Shown: piece by piece, positions 10,640 through 19,704 of the stretch | Position numbering within the stretch: position 1 is the stretch's first letter | How the letters are laid out: every line of letters begins with the position of its first letter | NCBI GenBank assembly: GCA_933207985.1 | Contig: OW240913.1 | Coordinates: 274,466,534-274,530,533, forward strand | Length of the DNA: 64,000 bases | From: Pelobates cultripes | Lineage: Eukaryota; Chordata; Amphibia; Anura; Pelobatidae | Direction: 5' to 3' | Notes under the pieces: model-generated | Told to the model about the DNA's origin: nothing | Seen by the model: only the letters and a program-made list of their open reading frames with translations | The model's database searches: none | Program-made: the position numbers and the translations under genes

Positions 10640-12250
10640 AAGCCTTTAGATGGCTTCCATCCTGTCTTACTCAGGAATTGAATGAATTTAGGATTGACTG
10701 ATAGCATTTAACATGAGTCATCAGGGACTGTTCGGCGTGGCCATTCAGCCCGCAATTTATTTCACTTTGCCTCTCAAAAGGCTTGCGTACTCTGGATGCA
10801 ATATACTTGGCTACATGGTCTGAGGAGACCACTGGGTGACATAGGTCGTCCGGTTCGAATAGGGGTTCACATTGAGTGTCCAAGATCCTATCGGTGTCCC
10901 TGAGTCCGCATAATCTACCTAAATCTTGGTAGGTTTAACAGGACGTGTATCCCAAACGGGATTAGCATCCTCTTCATCAGTAATTTCATAATCAGGATCA
11001 GAAATATCCTCTGAATCCTTCATATAGGACTCAGGGAACTCCTCCTCAATATCACTGAGCTCAGATTCAGAGTTCAGTTGGGCTTTTGCCCTTTTCCAGT
11101 CTAGTCGATTTTGCCCGACTAGTAGCTCTTTTGCGCGGTGGTAAATTAATCGCGCCATCCGTGACAGGTATGGAACTGTCCATCTCTATTGTTTTGGAGG
11201 AGTGTTTAGCCTTATATGAGGCCTTGCGGCCAGGCTGAAGCAGAGCAGGTGTGAGTACAGATACACCTCCATATAGTACTCAGGGAAACTCCTCCTCAAT
11301 ATCACTGAGCTCAGATTTAGAGTTCAATTGGGCTTTTGCCCTTTTTCAAAGTCTAGTCGATTTTGCCCGACTAGTAGCTCTTTTGCGCGGTGGTAAATTA
11401 ATCGCGCCATCCATGACAGGTTTGGTACTGTCCATCTCTGTTGTTTTGGAGGAGTGTTTAGCCTTATATGAGGCCTTGCGGCCAGGCTGAAGCAGAGCAG
11501 GTGTGAGTACAGGTACACCTCCATATAGAACTCGGGGAAACTCCTCCTCAATATCACTGAACTCAGGTTCAGAGTTTAATTGGGCTTTTGCCCTTTTCCA
11601 AAGTCTAGTCGATTTTGCCCGACTAGTAGCTCTTTTGCGCGGTGGTAAATTAATCGCGCCATCCATGACAGGTATGGTACTGTCCATCTCTATTGTTTTG
11701 GAGGAGTGTTTAGCCTTATATGAGGCCTTGCGGCCTGACACCAGGGCCTTGTCATTGCTTTTGCCATGGAAGTGTCAATTAAAGCCTGCATGTCAGCAGG
11801 ATCAGTAAAGCATAAATTCAGCCTCATCTCCAGAGATACCTGGAGAGGCTTCTACATTAATCTGCATGTTTGCTGTAGACCCAGAAGGCACAGAAAGATC
11901 CTGTCAGATTGCATCATAAATATACAAACAAACCTAAGGGGATGAATAAAGCAAAATAACACCAAAAGTAAAGGGTTGAGTAACCCTTAAGTAAAAATAA
12001 ATAAATAACTAACTAAACAGGATAAAGAAATGAAAGTACTCACAATAGTGAAAAAAAAATAGCAATTGTAATATAAAGACAAAGGAGCTGCCCGGCTGCC
12101 ACTACAACTAAACCCCAACTTGGATTTCTGGCAGTTGGTGGCAGAGCAGCAGCCAGACAGATAAATGAAGGGAAAAAACAGCACAATATTCAGGGGATAA
12201 AGATCCTCAAAGACGTCCCTGATCCCCAATTGATGGTATTCTTGGGGCCA
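10640..12250 (-). pseudogene. DIRS gag-like region
   Basis: By position this is the first gene of the element. Short minus-strand frames encode acidic stretches such as SELSDIEEEFPESYMKDSED (about 11030-11090) and DPDYEITDEEDANP, and a basic stretch. Gag proteins of DIRS elements are poorly conserved, so the assignment rests mainly on location. A roughly 251-bp unit is repeated three times inside (see separate entry), with spacings that are not all multiples of three. Confidence 0.5.
11020..11740. repeat. Three tandem copies of a ~251-bp unit in the DIRS gag region
   Basis: The landmark GGCTTTTGCC occurs at 11081, 11331 and 11583, giving spacings of 250 and 252 bp. Each copy contains TCTAGTCGATTTTGCCCGAC, GGTGGTAAATTAATCGCGCC and CCTTATATGAGGCCTTGCGG. 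The copies are about 95% alike. Confidence 0.9.
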
Positions 12251-12484
12251 GGGAGGTCAGAGGGGAAATACATTATCAAAGGATATACAATAAAGCATAT
12301 AACTGAAGCAAATGAAATAAATAAATCAAATTACGTTAAAATGAAGTAAGTAAATATAATTATAAACATGAAAATATTATAATTAAAATGTAATAACTAT
12401 AATAACTATATTAAGCACAGTAATGATATGAATAAAGTAAAGTAAAAGATCCCACAGTTAAGAACCATGGGACCCAGTGTCACT

Positions 12485-12703
12485 TAACTGAGGTAGCAGC
12501 AAAGAAAGAGGAAATAGTATACTGAACATTGCCTATTATGCTATAAAGAGGATGCTGATTGGCTGTTCCTGTTGCTAGGAAGATATACCTCATGTTATTT
12601 ACTGGTTTCTTTTATACTGATTTAATGTTATTTTTCTTTGCTGCTGAGGTAAATAAAGAAAGAGTGCAGCATAATAGGAGCCTCCGTGTCTTAATAAAAT
12701 TAG
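12485..12703 (-). repeat. Right inverted terminal repeat of DIRS element
   Basis: This matches the left repeat (6908-7150) in reverse orientation over about 200 bp, from TTCTTTGC and TAGTATACTG to AATAGGAGCCTCCGTGTCTT. Its outer edge is copied in the internal complementary region at 7541-7575. Confidence 0.85.
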
Positions 12704-13915
12704 ACAATTTCTCAGTGCGTTACGCAGTACATAACTCTGGCTTGCCCAGAGAATTCTCCTTTGCCGTTGCAGTCTTTACTTCAGTGCTGTTGTTCTGTGC
12801 CAAAATTAGGAAATGTAAGTTGCATTAAAGTAGAAAATTGGATTGTATCCCTGCTGATGTTTTACATTATGAATTTTTTACTTCCTTGGTGTCTCCGGGA
12901 AGTGTTTAAACTTTCAATCTCCATTTAAGTTTGTTCGTTTTCATCTCTGAAACCAACCAAAAAAGCAAAAAATAAGCAAAACTGTTGATTTAATTATTTA
13001 CTCCGAGACGTCATAACAAAGTACAGTTCATAAAAAATACAGTAGTGTTTGCACTATGTGGTAGAAAGTAACGTATTTCACATAAATGATGGAAAGCATT
13101 CCAGTAGATTATTTATCTAATTTATGTTTGTGTGTGCTAATGAGTAGGTAAACGTCTAAATCATTCTCATTATTGAGAGAACCAATGCATAATTTCTAGT
13201 GCGTATTTAACTCGCTAATGTCAAAACTACTCATTGCCATTACAGAGCAGTTTGAAATTTTCCTTTTAGGTTTGGAAAGGGTGTCAAGGTTGGATGTTTA
13301 GAGTATTGCAAAAGTGAATGAGAATTAGATCATACACACTCCTGTTAAATCTATAACTTGGGCATCAGTGTGGTGTCCTGCAGATTGTTGATGGCAGACG
13401 TATGGATGATAAATAAAAAAGATTAAAAATTCGGACATTTCTCACCCTCTCGTTGGATCCCTTAAAAATTCTTGTAAATACTACGCGTGTTTGTAATGGA
13501 ACCTAGGAAAAATATGGTTAGTCTATATATAAAAAGAAAGGGAAATGTTTTGAGATACAGTATGTTTATAAGCCTGATTTTTATTTTTTTTATTTTTTTT
13601 GGTATGCATAGAATCTCCACATTCTGGCATTGCTCCTCTTAGTGATATTCAAAATGAGAGCAGTGTTGAAGTAAGGGAGCCCAAGTACCCAGTAAGTAAG
13701 GGTTAGAAAAAAATTCCAGTTTAAAAAAAAAATAAAATAATAATAATAATTTGCAAATATATACAAAAATCTAATTTGCAAAGAGGAATCTAACATCTAC
13801 AAATAATTGGCTCTCCTTTGTTATACAATATACTCAACTTAGCACTACAGATTTAGTCTGAATAATTTTGAATAAAAGGAAGCGCAGGCAAACTGAAATA
13901 CATGGAAGGGACTAG
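12704..13915. other. PREP intron sequence, nothing recognised
   Basis: AT-rich DNA with A and T runs near 13580-13750. No exon or transposon end was identified. Confidence 0.5.
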
Positions 13916-13917
13916 CT

Positions 13918-14180
13918 ATAGACTGTAAGCTCGTTTGAGCAAGGTCCTCTTCAACCCTTGTGTTCCTGTAAATTTTCTTGTAATTGTCCTATTTATAGTT
14001 AAATCCCCCCTCTTATAATATTGTAAAGCACTATATAAATGGCAATAATTTTGATTTATATTGTAAGTTCACAGGCAATCTAGCAAAGCACTGTGTATAT
14101 TGTACGTCCTTCACTAATTGTACAGTGCTGCTGAATCTGTTGGTGCTTTTATAAATACCAGTAATAAATAATAATAGAAG
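13918..14180 (+). mobile_element. Two L2-type LINE 3' ends in series
   Basis: Both copies carry the L2 tail pattern. The first has GACTGTAAGCTCGTTTGAGC and ends AGCACTATATAAATGGC. The second has GCACTGTGTATATTG and ends TTTATAAATACCAGTAATAA with an AATAAT tail. Only about 120 bp of 3' sequence remains in each. Confidence 0.7.
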
Positions 14181-14248
14181 TATAAATGGTTGTTGTCTTT
14201 ACAGTATGGACTGTAATATAAGTAAACTATATAACACGTGCAAACATA

Positions 14249-14709
14249 CAGTGCCTTGCAAAAGTATTCTCCCCCCTATGTTTTTATCGTGTTTTGTTGC
14301 CTCACAACCCCAAATTAACATGGACTGTTTGAGGATTTGCAGCATTTAATTTACAGAACATGCCCACAACTTTGAAAAAAAAATGTATTGTGAAGCAATC
14401 AACAAATATGACAAAATAACAGAAAAAGTAAATGTGCATAATTATTCAGCCTCCTAAAGTCAATATTTTGTAGAGCCAACTTTCGCGGCAATCGCAGCTC
14501 CAAGTAGCTTTGGATAAGTCTCTATGAGCTTGCCACATCTTACCACTCGGATTTTTGCCCATTCCTCCTTGAAAAACTGCTCCAGCTCCTTCAAGTTGGA
14601 TGGTTTGCGCTTGTGAACAGCAATCTGTAAGTCTGACCACAGGTTTTCTATTGTATTGAGGTCTGGACTTTGACTAGGCCATTCCAACACATTTACATGT
14701 TTCCCCTTG
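14249..14709 (-). mobile_element. Tc1/mariner transposon, 3' half
   Basis: The element starts with the terminal repeat CAGTGCCTTGCAAAAGTATT after a TA. On the minus strand, 14690-14460 encodes the transposase C-terminus, with the third catalytic region EWPSQSPDLNTIENLWSDLQ. The sequence stops matching the family after TTTCCCCTT near 14709. The complementary 5' half, with the partner terminal repeat, lies at 28700-29048, so the two pieces appear to be one element opened by later events. Confidence 0.85.
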
Positions 14710-15572
14710 TTGTGGTCGTGACCTAAATATGAATATTAATCTCGTAATACATAATAATTAGGCAATACGGAACAACATTAATATTTTTATAATTCATGGT
14801 ATTATTGTCGAATATGTGGATAGAAAATACACAAAACGTTGTAATATTAAATGTATATAATATAACTATAACAAATATACAATACAAAACTACAACATAT
14901 TACTTACAAAAGGTTGCTAAATGTTACATAAAAGGCTATTACAATTGCTAAATGTTACAATGGATTCATTTACTTACAAGGCCCCAGCCCTTTGGCTGGG
15001 GTTAAGTCAGAGCTGGTACTACATCTTAGGTTCAGTCAGTTACAGGCAAAGGGACAGAGTTTTCTCCTCCATCTGGTTTTATTCAGTGTAAGTAGGCTGG
15101 CCTGTGATGTCACTGCCAGAAGCACATGTCTTCCTACACACTCCCCCTAGTGGTGCCCCCAAAGCATTACACTAAATATGCTTTCTTTATGATGTAAAGT
15201 CATTAATAAATACCATTACAAATGGGCTGCGGTGTCAGCTGACTGCTCTCAGCCTCTCACAGCTCCCATTGCTGGTATGAATCGGTATGAGTAGAAGAAA
15301 GTGTGCAATACCTACCTTTGCCACACCTCAAGTGGGGCAGGGTCCTGGGTGGCCTGGCACCCTGATTTAGTGTTAGATTGCTCAAAAAAATAATTTTAAT
15401 ACTTAATGGAGAAACAGTGCCAGTGGACTCCAGATACTATAACGACTTAAATTAGAAGAAACCCCAAATTAGAAGAAATAGTTATAGTATGTAAACACCT
15501 TTAAGCTCTTCTTGAGCCAAACCATTTAAATCTTAAATGGGACACTGTGCATGTTTTTGATCAATATTGTGT
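14710..15572. other. Unassigned insert between Tc1 half and CR1 3' end
   Basis: No coding signal. It includes a run of ATATA-rich sequence and a segment with CACTCCCCCTAGTGGTGCCC (15140-15160). It could be an old LTR or SINE-like insertion but no termini were recognised. Confidence 0.4.
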
Positions 15573-15739
15573 GTTACATAGCTGAAAAGAGACTTGCATC
15601 CATCAAGTTCAGCCTTCCTCACATTTGTTTTTTGCTGTTGATCCAAAAGAAGCACAATTTTGCAACAAACTAGGAAAAAAATTCCTTCTTGACCCCAGAA
15701 TGGCAGTCAGATTTATCCTTGGATCAAGCAGTTATTACC

Positions 15740-18550
15740 CTACATTGAAAGATTATATCCTTGAATATTCTGTTTTTGCAAGTATGCATCTGGTAGCTGT
15801 TTGAACATCTGTATGGACTCTGATAAAACCACTTCTTCAGGCAGAGAATTCCACATCCTGATTGTTCTTACAGTAAAAAAACCTTTCCTTTGCCTAAGAC
15901 GAAATCTTCTTTCTTCCAGTCTAAGCGCATGGCCTCGTGTCCTATGTAAAGTCCGGTTTGTGAATAGATTTCCACACAATGGTTTGTATTGGCCCCGAAT
16001 ATATTTGTATAATGTTATCATATCCCCTCTCAGGCGACGTTTTTCTAAACTAAATAGGTTTAAATTTGTTAACCTTTCTTCATAGCCGATATGTTCCATT
16101 CCTTTTATTAATTTTGTAGCCCGCCTCTGCACTTTTTCTAGTGCCATAATATCCTTCTTTAGAACAGGTGCCCAAAATTGCACAGCATATTCAATATGGG
16201 GTCTTACCAGTGATTTATAAAGAGGCAAAATGATATTCTTGTCCCGAGAATGAATGCCCTTTTTCATGCATGACAATACCTTACTGGCCTTGGCCACTGC
16301 TGATTGACATTGCACATTGTTGCATAGTTTGTTGTCTATAACAATTCCCAAGTCCTTTTCATGTGTTGTTATCCCTAATTCGCTTCCATTAAGGGTATAC
16401 GTTGCTTGTGTATTCTTTACGCCGAAGTGCATAACTTTGCATTTTTCAACATTAAATTTCATCTGCCATTTGAGTGCCCAGTCTCCCAGTCTATCTAAAT
16501 CCCTCTGCAGCAAAGTAATATCTTGCTCACATTGTATTGTTTTACAAAGTTTGGTGTCATCTGCAAACACTGAAACATGACTTTCAATGCGGTCTTCAAG
16601 ATCATTTATAAACATGTTAAATAGAAGGGGTCCCAGAACAGACCCCTGAGGGACACCACTTGCCACCTCTGTCCAGCTTGAAAATTTACCATTAATGACA
16701 ACTCTTTGTACTCTGTTTTTAAGCCAATGTTCTACCCAAGAACAAGCATTTTCATCTAGACCGATTTCCTTGAGTTTGAACACTAATCTATTGTGTGGAA
16801 CTGTATCAAATGCCTTGGCAAAATCCAAAAGATCACATCCACGGCAACACCCTGATCTATACTTCTACTTACTTCTTCGTAGAACGCAATCAAGTTAGTT
16901 TGACATGACCTGTGCTTCATAAAACCATGCTGATTTTTGCTGATAACCATGTTCTTCTCAAGGAATTCTTGAATATTATCCCTTAATAACCTTTCAAATA
17001 TTTTACCAGCCACAGAAGTTAAGCTCACAGGTCTATAATTTCCAGGCAAGGATTTTGAACCCTTTTTGAATATAGGAACCACATCTGCCTTCCTCCAATC
17101 CTCCGGAACACTTCCTGAAAGAAAAGAATCTTGAAAGATTAAAAACAGAGGTTCACTTATTTCTGCACTTAGTTCCTTAAGTACACGTGGATGGATACCG
17201 TCAGGCCCTGGAGCTTTGTTTATATTAACTTTCTTTAGTTGCTGCAGCACCTTGTCTTGAGTTAACCAATTACAATTATTCTGCAAGTTTTTAGTAGCAA
17301 TCATTTGCACATCTATTGCCATGGGTTCTTCCTTAATATATACGGAGGAGAAAAAAGTTATTTAAAATTCCTGCCTTTTCCTGGTCTTCATTAATTAACA
17401 CCCCCGTTTCAGTTTTTAGTGTACCTACACTTTCATTTTGTTTTTTTTTAGAATTTATGTACTTAAAAAATGCTTTGGGGTTGGTTTTGCTCTCTTCAGC
17501 TATCATTATTTCATTTTGAAGTTTAGCAAGTCTAATTGCCTTTTTGCACGCATTATTTGCATCCTTATATCTTTTATAAGATGCATCTGATTTGTCCGAT
17601 TTAAATGCTTTAAATGCCCTTCTCTTAGTTGTAATCTCTTGTTTTACTTCTCTACTAAGCCATGTTGGTTTTAATTTGTTTCTTTTATATTTATTTCCCA
17701 ATGGTACATACTGAGAAATGTACCTTTGTAATATTTGTTGGAAGATGATCCATTTATCCTCAGTGTTCTTTTCACTAAAGAGTTTATGCCAGTCAATATA
17801 TTGTAAAGCTTCCCTTAACTTATTGAAATTGGCCTTTTTAAAATTATATGTTTTAGTATTCCCCATGTGCTTTTGTTTTTTTGAGTTTATTTCAAAGGAC
17901 ACTATATTGTGATCACTATTTCCCAAGTGCTCACCTACTTGAATGTTGGTCAAAAGATCAACGTTGTTTGTTAAAACCAGGTCCAGACAAGCATCCATTC
18001 TAGTTGGTGCTTGTACAAGTTGTGACATGAAGGTGTCATTTAACAAGTTTAAAAACCTAATTCCCTTTGCTGAGGCACTAGTCCCTCTGTCCCAATTTAT
18101 ATCCGGGTAATTAAAATCTCCAATAATTAAAGTGTTACCCAGATTTGCAGCTTTCTCAATTTGCTCAAACAGCTGTTGTTCCTCGTCAATATTAACATTA
18201 GGTGGTTTATAACATATCCCAACCAATAGTTGGTTTCCCTTCTTTTCCCCCAAGCAGATATTTACCCATAAAGCTTCCACATTATCCTCCTCGCATTCCA
18301 TTTGCTTAACATTTGGCTTTAAATCATGTTTGACATACAAACATACCCCACCACCCTTCTTGTTTTTCCTATCCTTCCTAAATAACATGTACCCATTTAA
18401 GTTAGCTGCCCAGTCATGTGTCTCATCCCACCATGTTTCAGTTATGCCTATTATATCATATTGTTTAGTGTATGCTAATGCCTCTAGTTCCCCCATTTTG
18501 TTATTTAGGCTCCTTGCATTAGTAAGCATACATTTAATATTATGCGTCAC
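15740..18550 (-). pseudogene. CR1 ORF2: endonuclease plus reverse transcriptase, two frameshifts
   Basis: The apurinic-type endonuclease lies at 17333-18550 with LTNARSLNNK, ITETWW, IGDFNYPDINW and NSDHNIVSF. The reverse transcriptase spans 15740-17322 with [48 protein letters not shown] and an intact catalytic FADDTKL. The C-terminal region ends near 15740. Two single-base deletions in T runs (read on the minus strand) break it: one near 17350 (after NNFF) and one near 16830 (before DFAKAF). Apart from these the frame is open. It would nick target DNA and copy the element's RNA by target-primed reverse transcription. CR1 rather than L2 is favoured because of ORF1 and the 3' end. Confidence 0.9.
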
Positions 18551-18701
18551 TTGTATATTTTGTGAATTTTCAACATTACACAGCTTCTCTGTTCTGAGCT
18601 TGCCCCTCCCCCCGTTTCCACCCCCCTTATACTGTGCTAAAGCCCATCTCCTTTCTGTCCTATCTCCATTTTGTAGATTGCTATGACCCTCCCCCCTACT
18701 A

Positions 18702-19694
18702 CTAGTTTAAAATCTCCTCCAACCTTCTAGCCATCCTATCCCCCAGCACTGCAGACCCTCTCCCGTTTAGGTGCAATCCATCACCACTATAAAGGTTGTA
18801 CCCAATCGCAAAGTCGGCCCAGTGCTCTAAAAACCCAAAACCCTCCTTCCTGCACCAAGACTTAAGCCACGCATTGACCTCTCTAATCTCCCGCTGCCTT
18901 TCCACTGTAGCACGTGGCACAGGTAATATCTCAGAGAATACCACCTTGGAGGTCCTTTTCTTAAGTTTGCTACCTAATTCCCTGAAATCATTCTTTAGGA
19001 CCTTCCATCTTCCTCTTACTTTGTCATTGGTACCAACATGGACCATGACCGCTGGGTCATCCCCAGCCCCTCCCAATAATCCATCCACTCTGTCAGCAAC
19101 ATGCCGGACCCGAGCACCCGGGAGACAGCAAACTGTCCGGTTGAGCCGATCAGAGCGGCAGATTGCCCTATCTGCTCTCCTAATGATAGAGTCCCCTACC
19201 ACCACAACCTGTCTTGCCTTCCTTACATTTTGATCCCCACCCGTACTAGGGGGGCTGTTAGCTCGGCTGTTAGAAGTAACAGCTTCCTCTAATACAGCTA
19301 CTCCTGAGCTGATGCTCCCAACATCTTCCCTCAAACGGGCAAATCTGCTAGGTTGCACCAAATCAGGACTAGCTAGCCCTTTCCTCTTCCCTCCCCCCCT
19401 GCTTCCTCGCCCCACTGTCACCCAGCTACATGCCTGTTCCCCATCTGTCTTATCTCCTCCCTCTCCACTACCTGTCCCCACTAAACTCTGCTCAGTGAGC
19501 AGTAGACTCCTCTCAAGATTGTCAATCTCCCTCAATGTTGCGATTTGCTTCTCGAGATCTCCAATCTGAGCTTCCAGAGAAGCCACTCGCACACAACCAT
19601 CACAGAGGTATGGACCCTGGACGGGTACATCCAGGCATCCATACATGCAACAAGATGTGCATTGAGTTAAACCAGCAATCTTGCTAACACTCAT
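18702..19694 (-). CDS. CR1 ORF1 protein with esterase domain
   Basis: An intact 330-residue frame, starting with ATG at 19694. Residues 12-34 are a cysteine-rich cluster (CTSCCMYGC then CDGC), resembling the zinc-binding region of CR1 ORF1 proteins. Residues about 38-70 look like a coiled coil. Residues 163-330 are an SGNH-type esterase: VVVVGDSIIRR with the nucleophile Ser169, GTND at 221-224, and YSGDGLHLNGRG with the Asp305/His308 pair. ORF1 of CR1-like LINEs is known to carry such esterases; its lipid or other substrate is not settled. The gap to ORF2 is about 150 bp. Confidence 0.9.
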   Translation of the reverse strand: MSVSKIAGLTQCTSCCMYGCLDVPVQGPYLCDGCVRVASLEAQIGDLEKQIATLREIDNLERSLLLTEQSLVGTGSGEGGDKTDGEQACSWVTVGRGSRGGGKRKGLASPDLVQPSRFARLREDVGSISSGVAVLEEAVTSNSRANSPPSTGGDQNVRKARQVVVVGDSIIRRADRAICRSDRLNRTVCCLPGARVRHVADRVDGLLGGAGDDPAVMVHVGTNDKVRGRWKVLKNDFRELGSKLKKRTSKVVFSEILPVPRATVERQREIREVNAWLKSWCRKEGFGFLEHWADFAIGYNLYSGDGLHLNGRGSAVLGDRMARRLEEILN

Positions 19695-19704
19695 TTCCCC
19701 TTTA

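Larger units (their letters stand above)
6908..12703 (-). mobile_element. DIRS-type retrotransposon, near full length, inactive
   Basis: A 5.8 kb tyrosine-recombinase retrotransposon with the complete DIRS plan read on the minus strand: right inverted repeat (about 12485-12703), gag-like region (about 10700-12250), reverse transcriptase and RNase H (about 8570-10134), recombinase (about 7570-8320), internal complementary region (about 7475-7575), left inverted repeat (about 6908-7150). The two inverted repeats share a stretch encoding MAVPVARKIYLMLFTGFF in opposite orientations. All coding regions carry stops and frameshifts. There is no target duplication, as expected when recombinase rather than an endonuclease integrates the circle. 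Confidence 0.85.
15573..19704 (-). mobile_element. CR1-type LINE, nearly full length
   Basis: This is a non-LTR retrotransposon read from 19704 down to 15573. It has ORF1 (18702-19694), ORF2 with endonuclease and reverse transcriptase (about 15740-18550), and a 3' end reading TGGATGCAAGTCTCTTTTCA then GCTATGTAACAC. The 5' UTR continues to the right of 19704 as tandem monomers interrupted by other elements. Damage is slight: two single-base losses in ORF2 were found. It appears to be a young copy. Confidence 0.9.

Noticed and set aside
13600..13690. Exon-like segment flanked by T run and GTAAG
   Set aside because: It contributes no PREP residues and the neighbouring exons join without it; no other gene was recognised.
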